Assembly (NCBI GenBank): GCA_944390005.1 | Contig: CALXOJ010000001.1 | Location: 208,363-272,362 of the forward strand | Origin: an uncultured Spirochaetota bacterium | GTDB lineage: Bacteria > Spirochaetota > Spirochaetia > JAFGXN01 | Length of the DNA: 64,000 bases | Direction of reading: 5' to 3' | Part shown: positions 25,636-34,329 of the stretch, one piece after another | Layout of the letters: each line of letters begins with the position of its first letter | How positions within the stretch are numbered: position 1 is the stretch's first letter | Made by a program: the position numbers and the translations under genes | Notes under the pieces: generated by a model | What the model was told of the DNA's origin: nothing | The model's input: only the letters and a program-made list of their open reading frames with translations | Databases searched by the model: none

Positions 25636-26042
25636 TGGGTGTTCGTCATTCCGGGCGGGTTATCGCAGTTCAGACGCTTTACATCTATGAAATGAGTCAA
25701 AATGAACAGGCTCTTTTCGATTGGAGATGGATTTCTTCCGATTTAAAGGAAGAAAGTCTTCTTTTTGCCCGCTTTTTGCTTAATGGAATCTATGCGCATC
25801 TTGATGAAATCGACCGAATGATTGAATCGGCTTCTGATAAAAGAGATTTTGACAGAATTGCAAAGGTTGACTTAGCTGTTTTAAGGGTTTCCGTCTATGA
25901 AATGTTGTTTCAGGCGCAGCCGTTAACTCCGCGGATTGTGATCGACGAAGCGGTTGAAATTTCAAAAAATTTTTCAGCGGATGACTCCTATCGTTTTGTA
26001 AACGGAATTTTGGATAAATTATCGCGAGAGGCTGCCAAATGA
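25635..26042 (+). CDS. nusB: Transcription antitermination factor NusB
   Basis: The product has 135 residues from a GTG overlapping the previous stop. The N-terminal VRHSGRVIAVQTLYIYEMSQ and the C-terminal IVIDEAVEISKNFSADDSYRFVNGILDKLSREA are characteristic. It binds boxA RNA with NusE in rRNA antitermination. It overlaps the next gene by 4 bases. Confidence 0.95.
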   Translation: MGVRHSGRVIAVQTLYIYEMSQNEQALFDWRWISSDLKEESLLFARFLLNGIYAHLDEIDRMIESASDKRDFDRIAKVDLAVLRVSVYEMLFQAQPLTPRIVIDEAVEISKNFSADDSYRFVNGILDKLSREAAK

Positions 26043-27715
26043 CAGGAAGAAAAAAAGGGTTTATTGTTGCCTGCGTTTCCGTTTGTGTTTTTATTGCGGC
26101 TGGCGGTGCTGCCGTTGCGATCACCGAGTGGAGTGTGCGTCAAAAAGCTCAGTCGCAAGTTTTGTATCAACTTTCAACCATTGATGATCAAATAGCAAAA
26201 GGGCATTACGCGCAAGCTGAACGGTTGCTGGATGATTTAAAAGATTTTTCCTATGATTTTTCTTTATATAAGGAAATCATGAAACGGGTCTTTCGTATTG
26301 CCGAAGTGCAGAATCGTTATGAGCGGTTTCTTTCGTTTGCGCAGTCGGCTGCGGAAACTTATCCGAATGAGAAAGAAGCAGAATCGTTATACATCTATGC
26401 TTTATTAAAGAACCATCAAGCGGATAAGGCATGGGAGGCGGCTTCGCTTTCTTTTCAAAATCGGAGGGTGCTGCCGTCGCTTTTTGCAGAGGCGGCTCTT
26501 CGTTCCGGCAACGGCAGTCAGGTAAAAGCTGTGTCTTTGGACGCCTTTAGTCGAGCCGCGCTTTCCATTGCGCTCAGTGATGACCCGAACGGTTATCTTT
26601 ATCTGAAGGATCGAATTGACGACCCCCGTCTTGTAAAAAATTACATCATAAGTTTAGCTCTTTCCGGGAATCTTTCCGGCGCGCTTGATCTTTTTAATGA
26701 AGAGATCGGTATTCAAAATCCGATGCTTGGAAGTTATTTGGCATATGATGCCGGCGATTTTGAAAAGGCATATTCTTATGCTCAGATGCTGGATAAAAAT
26801 TTTTTTATGGAAACCAATCGTGATTGGTATCTGTTCTTAGCCGATTTGTGCATGGAAACAGGGGTTGTTAACGAAGCATCTTCTTTATACGCTGACTTTG
26901 TCAATGCCTATCCTGATTACAGCTTTGTTCCGTATTTTAATTTGGCATGGATTTATAAAGGAACTCCCGATGCAGTGAAATATATGGAACAGGGAGTTGC
27001 AGCTTTTCCTGATATAGCTGTTTTGAATTTAAAATTAGCGCAAGATTACATGACTTTAGGTCAAAACGAAAAGGCAAGAGCGGTTTTAAAGAATTTTTTA
27101 CAGACTGATGCCGATAATGTTGATGCTGTTTTGGCCTACCGTTTTTCGGATACGGCCGCTTCTCCCGAACTGTTCATCGGCGTTTTATGGAATTTGTACA
27201 ATAAGAATAAAAAAGTTAATGAAAAAATTCCCCAAATTTTTCTTTGGTATCTTGTTGGTTTGTCAGATTCGGCTGAAATGGATCGTCTCCTGTCTCACTG
27301 CCGCCGCGATTACGGAGAGCGGGCTTGGATCGATTTTTACACGGGAGTTTCGGCGGTTTTAAAAGAAGATTTTAATGCTGCCTACGATGCTTTTTTGGCG
27401 TGTACCCAAAAGGCTGAGCGTTCGTCTGATTCATTTCCGATGGGGTATCAGCCGTTCTACAACTGTGCGCTTTTGTCGCTTTATTTCGGTCATCCGGATC
27501 AAGCTTTAAAGGAAGCCGATGCGCTGCGTTCTTATATTGATTGGGAAGACGATGCCTTGTCGGCGGCGGTTCATGTTCTTTACGGACGGATCTATCTGAT
27601 GAAGGATGAACGCGAAAAGGCTATGAGATCGTTTCGGTTGGCGCATGACTTAGATCCTGCAAATATCGAGGTTGTTTCTTATTTGGATTATCTGAATTCG
27701 GGGATAGAAAAGTGA
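26039..27715 (+). CDS. Membrane-anchored tetratricopeptide-repeat protein
   Basis: The product has 558 residues. One N-terminal membrane helix (about residues 6-30) follows a basic start (MTGRKKG), with the rest outside. The remainder is almost entirely helical repeats: ALLKNHQADKAWEAASLSFQNR, NLKLAQDYMTLGQNEKARAVLKNFLQ and a last clear TPR at about 515-550 (HVLYGRIYLMKDEREKAMRSFRLAHDLDPANIEVVSYL). No enzyme motif is visible. It is translationally coupled to nusB and to map. Probably a scaffold in the periplasm; partner unknown. Confidence 0.75.
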   Translation: MTGRKKGFIVACVSVCVFIAAGGAAVAITEWSVRQKAQSQVLYQLSTIDDQIAKGHYAQAERLLDDLKDFSYDFSLYKEIMKRVFRIAEVQNRYERFLSFAQSAAETYPNEKEAESLYIYALLKNHQADKAWEAASLSFQNRRVLPSLFAEAALRSGNGSQVKAVSLDAFSRAALSIALSDDPNGYLYLKDRIDDPRLVKNYIISLALSGNLSGALDLFNEEIGIQNPMLGSYLAYDAGDFEKAYSYAQMLDKNFFMETNRDWYLFLADLCMETGVVNEASSLYADFVNAYPDYSFVPYFNLAWIYKGTPDAVKYMEQGVAAFPDIAVLNLKLAQDYMTLGQNEKARAVLKNFLQTDADNVDAVLAYRFSDTAASPELFIGVLWNLYNKNKKVNEKIPQIFLWYLVGLSDSAEMDRLLSHCRRDYGERAWIDFYTGVSAVLKEDFNAAYDAFLACTQKAERSSDSFPMGYQPFYNCALLSLYFGHPDQALKEADALRSYIDWEDDALSAAVHVLYGRIYLMKDEREKAMRSFRLAHDLDPANIEVVSYLDYLNSGIEK

Positions 27716-28455
27716 TTGTCATTAAATCCGAGGCAGAAATTGACGGAATCAGAAAATCCTGCCGCCTTTTGGCCCGATTAATGAGCGAAGTTGAAGGTGA
27801 AATTCGAGAAGGTATCACCACTAAACAGTTGGATCAATGGGTTTACCGATACATTACCGGTCACGGCGGTCGGCCGGCGTTTTTGGGATACGGAGGATTT
27901 CCCGGATCGGCATGTATTTCCGTCAACGACGAGGTGATTCACGGTATTCCCGGAAATCGAGTTCTGCATAACGGGGACATCGTCAGTATGGACCTCGGAA
28001 TTAATTTGAACGGTTTTTTCAGCGATATGGCGAGAACATTTCCGGTCGGAACTGTCAGTGATGAGGCCAAACGGCTGGTGAAAGTCACTTCGGAGTGTTT
28101 AGACGAAGGAATTAAACAGGCGGTTTGCGGTAATCGCGTTAAAGATATTTCGGCGGCTGTATTTTCCCATGCTGGAAAGTACGGCGTTGTTCGGGACTAT
28201 TGCGGGCATGGTGTCGGATTAAAACTGCATGAAGATCCGGAAGTTCCCAACTATTGTTCGCTTTCCGGAAAAAATCCGCGATTGAAAAGCGGGATGGTCA
28301 TTGCGATAGAACCGATGATCAACGCCGGCGGCTGGGAAGTGGATGTTTTGGATGACGACTGGACGGTTGTCACCCGCGACGGATCGCTTTCCGCACATTT
28401 TGAAGATACGGTAGCTATTTTTTCCGATCGGACGGAAATTTTAACTCGTTTATGA
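27712..28455 (+). CDS. map: Methionine aminopeptidase, type I
   Basis: The product has 247 residues from a GTG overlapping the preceding stop. It removes the initiator Met. Metal ligands: D in VSMDLGIN, D in FFSDMART, H in YCGHGVGLKLHEDP, E in IAIEPMI and E in SAHFEDTVAI. No N-terminal zinc-finger extension. Last gene of the run that began with gap. Confidence 0.95.
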   Translation: MIVIKSEAEIDGIRKSCRLLARLMSEVEGEIREGITTKQLDQWVYRYITGHGGRPAFLGYGGFPGSACISVNDEVIHGIPGNRVLHNGDIVSMDLGINLNGFFSDMARTFPVGTVSDEAKRLVKVTSECLDEGIKQAVCGNRVKDISAAVFSHAGKYGVVRDYCGHGVGLKLHEDPEVPNYCSLSGKNPRLKSGMVIAIEPMINAGGWEVDVLDDDWTVVTRDGSLSAHFEDTVAIFSDRTEILTRL

Positions 28456-28517
28456 TTTAATCCGGCGGCGGCTTTTATCTTTCTGTTTTCAGATAATGCT
28501 ATTTTGAGGTGTAAAAG

Positions 28518-30725
28518 ATGCGAATTCTTACAGTTTGGCTTTGTTTAATTTTTTCCGCTTGTGCTTCTATTTCCGAAAAACACAGTTTTTTACAAGAGGT
28601 TTTAAGTTTGGAGGCAACTGCGGACGAAAAAGCGCAAATGATTCTCGATGCAATGACTTACGAGGAGAAAATTCGCTTTCTTTCGGGAGAAGGGTGGAAA
28701 GATCACGGCACAGTCAAACGCTTGGGTTTGCCGACCATACATTTTGAGGATGCTACAGCCGGAATTTTTCTGAACGGCATAAACTACCCGGCGCCGTTGG
28801 TTGCTGCGGCAAGTTGGAATCCGGAACTTCTGCTTGCCATGGGGGAAGCTGTCGCCAAAGAGGGGCGATACTACGGGAAAGATGTCATTTTGGGCCCCGG
28901 AGTCAACATCTACAGAATGCCTACTTGCGGACGGAATTTTGAATATTTCGGCGAAGATCCGTATTTAGCATCTCAATTGGCGATTTCTTATATAAACGGA
29001 GTCCAATCAGACGGCTCTATTGCTGTTATTAAGCATTATGCTGGCAATAATCAGGATTATGATCGTCACACCGTGAGCAGTGATATTGACGAACGGACTT
29101 TACGGGAAATTTATTTGCCGACGTTTGAAGCAGCTGTAAAAGCCGGTGTTGGAATTGTCATGTCAGGATACAATCCCCTCAATGGATTTCCGATGTCGGA
29201 AAACAAACGAATGATCACGGATATTTTAAAAAATGAATGGGGATTTGACGGATTTGTTGTTTCTGATTTTTATTCGGTATACAGCACAGAAGGAGCTTTT
29301 GTCTCCGGATTGGATTTGGAAATGCCGCAAAAGAGCGGAGATTTTGCTGTAAAGAAAATTAAAAATTTGACAGTTCCGGATAAAGATAAATTATTGAACG
29401 AGAAGGTCTTTCGAATACTCAAAACCTATCTCAAATTCGGAGTGTATGATCGGATTGTTGCCGGGGAAAAAGAAATTCCTGATTTTGAGAAATGGAATCA
29501 ATTGGCACAAAAAATTGCCGAAGAGGGGATTATCCTCTTGAAAAACGAGGATAATCTTTTGCCGCTAAAAAAAGATAAGGAACAAACTATTCTTTTAGTC
29601 GGACGCAGCAGTCGGAGGTTCAATACAACCGCAATCGGCGCCTGCACGGTTTTTAACGATCGGATTGGAAGGCTTTTTACTGTGGGGTTGATCGACGGTT
29701 TTAAAGAGTATCGAAGCAAAAACACCAAAATCAGATGGGCGTCTGTAAACGATGTGGCAGCGTTAAAAAAGGCAGACGCGGTTATTTACACAATAGGATT
29801 GGGACCTTTCGGAGAGGGAGAGGTGAATGATCGCTCCTGGGATATGACTCGGCGAAATTTACGGGAAATTGAAAAACTGAAAAAATACAATAAAAATATT
29901 ATTGTTATCAGCAATTACGGCGCCGGGATTGAAACGGAGAGTTGGATTGACGGCGTCAAATGTTTTATCCATGCCGGAATTGCCGGAAAATGGGCGGATC
30001 GCGCTTTGGCTCGCATTATATTCGGAGATGTTAATCCTTCCGGAAAACTGACGTATACGATGGTAAAAGAGTGGGAGGATTTTGCTCCGGTTGCTGCTCA
30101 AATGCAGCATCCTGAACTTTTTGTTGTTCATCCGCGCGACACAAAATATTTAAATTTTCCGCTTGTGGGATTCGGACCTCGAAGAGCGTACGGCGGAATA
30201 TCAAAAATGTTAAAATCGAAAAATCCTGATCAGTTTGAGTACTCGACAGAATCTTACGATAAAATGAAACATATGACTTATGCCGAAGGGCGGTATCTTG
30301 GTTATCGTTATTTGGATAAAGTGGGGAAAAAGGCTCAATTCCCGTTTGGCTTTGGTTTGTCATATACAACGTTTGATTTCAGTCATTTAACTGTTTCTCA
30401 AAAAAGTATTTCCGCAGCGGAGAGTACAAACATCAAAGTAACTGTGACCAATACAGGAGAAATGAGCGGCGCGGAAGTCGTTCAATTGTATGTCAGCGCA
30501 AAGCAACCGCAAACGGATCGAGTGTTGAAAGAATTAAAAGGGTTTGAAAAAGTTTTTCTTCTTCCGGGTGAAAGTCAAACGGTGTCAATCGATTTGCCGG
30601 CGGAGGCTTTCCGTTATTATGATGTCGATGAAAAGAGATGGAGAATAGATCCGGGTGAGTATGAAATTTTAATCGGCAACAGCAGTGAGAATCTGATTTT
30701 AAAAACCGCAGTCACCGTTTTGTGA
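28518..30725 (+). CDS. Glycoside hydrolase family 3 lipoprotein (beta-glucosidase-like)
   Basis: The product has 735 residues. The N-terminus ends in a lipobox-like FSAC (Cys15), so it is probably lipid-anchored. The GH3 barrel spans about 40-290 and contains the substrate KHYAGNNQ motif and the nucleophile Asp in GFVVSDFYSVY (about 243-253). The second alpha/beta domain (about 320-540) and a fibronectin III-like domain at the C-terminus (about 635-735) complete the usual three-domain form. It hydrolyses beta-glucosides or beta-xylosides; specificity is not readable. No PTS or transporter genes are nearby. Followed by pcnB after 9 bases. Confidence 0.9.
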   Translation: MRILTVWLCLIFSACASISEKHSFLQEVLSLEATADEKAQMILDAMTYEEKIRFLSGEGWKDHGTVKRLGLPTIHFEDATAGIFLNGINYPAPLVAAASWNPELLLAMGEAVAKEGRYYGKDVILGPGVNIYRMPTCGRNFEYFGEDPYLASQLAISYINGVQSDGSIAVIKHYAGNNQDYDRHTVSSDIDERTLREIYLPTFEAAVKAGVGIVMSGYNPLNGFPMSENKRMITDILKNEWGFDGFVVSDFYSVYSTEGAFVSGLDLEMPQKSGDFAVKKIKNLTVPDKDKLLNEKVFRILKTYLKFGVYDRIVAGEKEIPDFEKWNQLAQKIAEEGIILLKNEDNLLPLKKDKEQTILLVGRSSRRFNTTAIGACTVFNDRIGRLFTVGLIDGFKEYRSKNTKIRWASVNDVAALKKADAVIYTIGLGPFGEGEVNDRSWDMTRRNLREIEKLKKYNKNIIVISNYGAGIETESWIDGVKCFIHAGIAGKWADRALARIIFGDVNPSGKLTYTMVKEWEDFAPVAAQMQHPELFVVHPRDTKYLNFPLVGFGPRRAYGGISKMLKSKNPDQFEYSTESYDKMKHMTYAEGRYLGYRYLDKVGKKAQFPFGFGLSYTTFDFSHLTVSQKSISAAESTNIKVTVTNTGEMSGAEVVQLYVSAKQPQTDRVLKELKGFEKVFLLPGESQTVSIDLPAEAFRYYDVDEKRWRIDPGEYEILIGNSSENLILKTAVTVL

Positions 30726-30734
30726 GAAAATGAG

Positions 30735-31889
30735 ATGATTCAACGATACGGAACAAATGAAAAAGGACAGCGTGTACCGATTGCTTCCATTTACACGGCG
30801 GGTGAACATCCAATTAAAAAAAATATGATTTCTCCGCAGGCACTTCAAGTGATTGATACGCTTCGAGGAGCCGGATATCGAGCCTACATTGTCGGCGGTG
30901 CGGTCAGAGATCTATTGGCAGGCAAAAAGCCAAAAGATTTTGATGTGGCAACGGATGCTTTGCCAAATCGAATTCGTAAAATTTTCCCAAATGCGTGGAT
31001 TATCGGGAAGAGGTTTAAGCTGGCCCATGTCATTTTCCCTGATCGTTACATCATTGAAGTTGCGACATTCCGTTCCGTTTCTTCCGGGAATTTCAACGCG
31101 GTTTACGGAACCATTGAGGAGGATGTTCGCCGCCGGGATTTTACGGTCAATGCTCTGTTTTTTGATCCTGAAAAAGAGCAATTGATTGATTATGTCGGCG
31201 GCTTTGCTGATTTAAAGGCGCATCGGTTGGTTAATATTCTTCCTTTAGAAACGATTTTCGATTCAGATCCTGTTCGGATGCTGCGGGCTGCGAAGTATGC
31301 GTCTAAGTGCGGACTAAAAATTCCGCGAAAAATGAAGAATGAGATTGTAAAGAAAGCGCCTTTACTGGAAACCGTTTCAGCTTCCCGTTTAACGGAAGAA
31401 TTTTTTAAAATTCTTGCTTCGGGAAAAGCCGAAACGATATTTCGTGAAATTGAAAGATTGAATTTGATGCCGCATTTTTTACCGAGAGCAGCCGCCGAAT
31501 TAAATGCATCCAAATCAAAGAAAAATTTGTTTTATGCGGAGATGAAAGAATTGGACAACCGCGTTTCTGACGGTCATTTTGACGGTTCGGAGCATCGGGA
31601 AATTCTTTTATATCATTTTTTAAAGATTTTTCTGCCTCCTTTCAGAGCTGAGATCGGGTATCACGAAAACTGTGCAGAACAGAAGGTTCGGTATAAAGAA
31701 ATCGAAAAGCCGCTTCAATTTCCCGTTGCTTATGCCGATTCGGCTGTTAAAATGATTTTTGAAATTCGCGACGGAATTCAACCGAAATCTCGCAGAATCG
31801 GAGTTGAAAAAAAAAGACCGAGACGCCGTCATCGTTCCGGTTCTAAGAAAAATTCCACAATAAAAAAATCGGCGGATAACGATCAGTAA
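30735..31889 (+). CDS. pcnB: Poly(A) polymerase / tRNA nucleotidyltransferase family protein
   Basis: The product is a 384-residue class II nucleotidyltransferase. The head domain carries YIVGGAVRDLLAGKKPKDFDVATDA (about 52-76) with the GG and DxD catalytic residues. KIFPNAWIIGKRFKLAHVIF and IIEVATFR are closer to PcnB than to the CCA enzyme, as is the RRDFTVNALFFDP block. The C-terminal tail (about 352-384) is strongly basic (KKRPRRRHRSGSKK), which also fits RNA-binding PcnB. It would add poly(A) to RNA 3' ends. It could still act in CCA repair. Its last 23 bases are shared with the terminator of the opposite gene. Confidence 0.85.
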   Translation: MIQRYGTNEKGQRVPIASIYTAGEHPIKKNMISPQALQVIDTLRGAGYRAYIVGGAVRDLLAGKKPKDFDVATDALPNRIRKIFPNAWIIGKRFKLAHVIFPDRYIIEVATFRSVSSGNFNAVYGTIEEDVRRRDFTVNALFFDPEKEQLIDYVGGFADLKAHRLVNILPLETIFDSDPVRMLRAAKYASKCGLKIPRKMKNEIVKKAPLLETVSASRLTEEFFKILASGKAETIFREIERLNLMPHFLPRAAAELNASKSKKNLFYAEMKELDNRVSDGHFDGSEHREILLYHFLKIFLPPFRAEIGYHENCAEQKVRYKEIEKPLQFPVAYADSAVKMIFEIRDGIQPKSRRIGVEKKRPRRRHRSGSKKNSTIKKSADNDQ

Positions 31890-31904
31890 TCGTTTCCGCC
31901 GATT
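31860..31904 (-). terminator. Intrinsic terminator of the leftward operon ending at 31915, overlapping the pcnB 3' end
   Basis: A long imperfect stem (31867-31883 with 31889-31904, CAGTA loop) is followed on the minus strand by seven T. The left arm lies in the last codons of pcnB. In the plus direction the T-run is weak, so it may stop both transcripts but mainly the leftward one. Confidence 0.75.
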
Positions 31905-31914
31905 CGATTTTCAA

Positions 31915-33363
31915 TTAGTTCAGAAGAATATACTCTCCCGTATCTTTATCCAATCTTAACCGACTGATTTCTTCTTCCGGAGTCGGTTCCGGATAGACCG
32001 GTTCGGAGACTGTCTCTTCTGTCGGCGGAGTTTCCGGCTCTTCCGCTGCCGGTTCAGCCGGAGCGACTTCTTCAATCGATGTAATGGTTATTTCCGGATT
32101 GATAGCAATTTCTTCTTCCTCTGCCGGAGCAACGGGGTAAGGTTCAATGGCGTCAATGTCCATCGTGCGGTTTTGTAATCTTAAAATGGTTCTGATATTT
32201 TCGATAATTTTATCGACTCTCTCCGTGTACTCTTGCGAATAGGCAATAGCAGTTTTTAAGCACTTAATTGATTTTTCGTAATCTTGCTCCGCAAACGCAT
32301 TGACTCCCAGCGCATAATAACAAATTGCTTTGTCGCCATCCATTTGAATCGCTGAATTATAATAAAAATCAGCCATAGCGTAATCTTCTGTATTGTAATG
32401 AATCAATCCCAAATAGTAGTAAGGAATATAGTTTTTGTCTTCCATTGTTATAGCTTTAATCAACGGAATTTTGGCTTCATTGTATTTTCCTTCTTCATAA
32501 AGAGCAATTCCGTTGTCAACTAACTGCGGGAAAGTTTTTAAAGCGGTAATGTATTCGTAAAAGTCTTTTGAAAAACGAGTCGCGTTGAGCCAAACAAACG
32601 GCCGTTTGGCATTCTCTTCGTTTTCCTCTTTGGAAGCGTCGCGAGTTAATTTGTTAACGGAATCCCAAATAACGCGATTGTAGACGGCTTGCTGATTTTC
32701 GATCAAAAATTTGATCAATCCCCATGATTGAGCGTAAAAGAGATCGCTGTTTTCGGAAACTTCCGCAGAGTCCATTGAGAAAAGAGTGTTCAGATCGATT
32801 AATGCAGGTGGATCAGCGTCCAAATAAGATTTCAATGTGTTCAACCAAGTCAGATTTTCTTTGTAAACAACCGCATTTTTTACCGGAGAGTAGAACGACT
32901 TTCCGAAATAGACGGCAAATCCTTTTTCCAACCACAAAGGAGGATTGGTAATAAAGTTTCTGAAGAACTGAATAAAACTGTAGTGGCTCAAAGTGTCTTC
33001 GAAATCCGGATTATCGTTTTTGTATCCGATTAACTCACTTTTAGTAGAGTCTTGATATTGAACAAATAAGAAAGAAGAAACCGGATCGGAAACGGTGGTT
33101 GTGGCCGAAACATAGTCGATGTAGGCTGATTTTGAATCAAGAAGCTTAACCTTTAAGCGCTCTGTCATATGAGATGTGTCAAAGTGAAAGTAGCTGTTAT
33201 AAAAATCAAAAAGGGAGTCAAGTTTTTGTGCAACGACAGCCGCTTCTTGTTCATCGCTTTGAAAAAAGACCTGATAATATTTGCTTTCAATAACTTTGTC
33301 GGAAAATTGAGCAAATCCGGCGGTTGAAATGAGTGTCAGGGCTAAAAATAGAAAACGTTTCAT
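31915..33363 (-). CDS. Exported protein with peptidase-MA-like domain lacking its zinc motif, TPRs and acidic tail
   Basis: The product has 482 residues with a signal peptide (cleavage near FAQF, residue 19). Residues about 25-250 resemble peptidase-MA/DUF1570-like domains. LSHYSFIQFF (125-134) lies where HExxH is expected and PPLWLEKGFAVYF (141-153) where the WxxEGxA motif is expected. The first His is kept but the Glu and second His are not. Three TPR-like repeats follow (about 295-400, e.g. YIPYYYLGLIHYNTEDYAMADFYYNSAI). The last 70 residues are Pro/Glu-rich. It starts 4 bases inside the end of the upstream ATPase gene, so they are coupled. Probably a periplasmic scaffold rather than an enzyme; inference. 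Confidence 0.65.
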   Translation of the reverse strand: MKRFLFLALTLISTAGFAQFSDKVIESKYYQVFFQSDEQEAAVVAQKLDSLFDFYNSYFHFDTSHMTERLKVKLLDSKSAYIDYVSATTTVSDPVSSFLFVQYQDSTKSELIGYKNDNPDFEDTLSHYSFIQFFRNFITNPPLWLEKGFAVYFGKSFYSPVKNAVVYKENLTWLNTLKSYLDADPPALIDLNTLFSMDSAEVSENSDLFYAQSWGLIKFLIENQQAVYNRVIWDSVNKLTRDASKEENEENAKRPFVWLNATRFSKDFYEYITALKTFPQLVDNGIALYEEGKYNEAKIPLIKAITMEDKNYIPYYYLGLIHYNTEDYAMADFYYNSAIQMDGDKAICYYALGVNAFAEQDYEKSIKCLKTAIAYSQEYTERVDKIIENIRTILRLQNRTMDIDAIEPYPVAPAEEEEIAINPEITITSIEEVAPAEPAAEEPETPPTEETVSEPVYPEPTPEEEISRLRLDKDTGEYILLN

Positions 33364-34241
33364 GTTCTTTTCCTCTTTTCTGTGAATGATTGAGACATAC
33401 TAACTATATTAATATCGACTTTTTGCAGAAGAATTCCAGTATATTTTTCAATATTTTTAATAATAAAATTGCGTAATTCCGTCAATCGGAACGGAAGGGA
33501 AGAGTGCATTGGTATCTGCAGATCGATTTTAAGGGAGAAGGCGGAGCCGTTTTCTTTGATAATCAGTTTTTTGATTTCGACGGATTGATCAAATTCGTTT
33601 GCGCAGTGGAGAACCATCTGCGTCAATGCTGCTTTGGAAATAGTAATGGTTCCCGCCGGTGATTCGTAATCGGGTTGAACAATGGTTTTTTCGATGAACC
33701 GTTTCTTTGATGAAAAAATGTTTCTTGAAAACGAAAGCAGCAGTGCGCTGATGGTGGAAGAAGGATAGCGTTTCTCTACTTCAATAATAGGGACGGGAAT
33801 GACGTGTTTCCCGCTTTTGCGCGCATTGACAGCTTTTTCTATTTCTTCTTTTGAGGCGACATCTCCGATGTTGATAGTCAGAAAAGGCAGCGGAATTCCC
33901 AGTCGATTGCAGATACGGGTAATCATTTTCTCGCTGGTGCCCAAAACCAAAATCGATTTCGGCTTTTCTTTTGCAATCGCATTTCGGACATCTTCTCGGT
34001 GTTCGGGATCTTCAAAAATGGCAATTCGGACCGCTTCCAAGTACGATTCGGCTTTTTTTGCGGAGATTCCTGCTAAAATCTGCCGATTTTTAATTAATAA
34101 TCCGTCGTCAATGATCATGTCGATGCTGTGTGAATCGGCGACCAACTTAGCGCGGAAACTTTTCCCCGTTCCCGCGGGACCGACCAAGGCGTAAATTTTT
34201 ATTTTTTTTCTTTGGAACAGAGCGGGTAATCGAATTTTCAT
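33360..34241 (-). CDS. P-loop ATPase-like protein with C-terminal Asp23/Gls24-like domain
   Basis: The product has 293 residues from the ATG at 34239-34241. The frame is open upstream, but the promoter puts the transcript start near 34244. The N-terminal part has a Walker A motif, GPAGTGKS (about 21-28), then an IIDDGLLI strand and SILVLGTSEKM, as in a small nucleotide-binding domain of about 150 residues. The C-terminal 110 residues resemble Asp23/Gls24 proteins: GTITISKAALTQMVLHCANEF and later ELRNFIIKNIEKYTGILLQKVDINIVS. I do not know a characterised protein with this pairing. It precedes the degenerate peptidase-TPR gene and is divergent from the Rnf-linked membrane protein. Function unknown. 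Confidence 0.6.
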   Translation of the reverse strand: MKIRLPALFQRKKIKIYALVGPAGTGKSFRAKLVADSHSIDMIIDDGLLIKNRQILAGISAKKAESYLEAVRIAIFEDPEHREDVRNAIAKEKPKSILVLGTSEKMITRICNRLGIPLPFLTINIGDVASKEEIEKAVNARKSGKHVIPVPIIEVEKRYPSSTISALLLSFSRNIFSSKKRFIEKTIVQPDYESPAGTITISKAALTQMVLHCANEFDQSVEIKKLIIKENGSAFSLKIDLQIPMHSSLPFRLTELRNFIIKNIEKYTGILLQKVDINIVSMSQSFTEKRKRT

Positions 34242-34250
34242 TGCATAAAA

Positions 34251-34279
34251 ATTATAATTCGTTTTTGTGAAATTGTGAA
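34251..34279 (-). promoter_or_regulatory. Promoter of the P-loop/Asp23-like gene
   Basis: Minus strand: TTCACA (34274-34279), 17-base spacer, TATAAT (34251-34256). Predicted start about 34244, three bases before the ATG; no Shine-Dalgarno sequence fits. Confidence 0.6.
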
Positions 34280-34288
34280 TCATTTTTC

Positions 34289-34317
34289 TTCACTCAATCG
34301 TCTTTTTTTTATATAAT
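34289..34317 (+). promoter_or_regulatory. Promoter of the Rnf operon
   Basis: TTCACT (34289-34294), 17-base spacer, TATAAT (34312-34317). Predicted start about 34324, about six bases before the ATG at 34330. It is divergent from, and nearly mirror-symmetric with, the promoter at 34251-34279. Confidence 0.6.
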
Positions 34318-34329
34318 CATTTTCGTATT

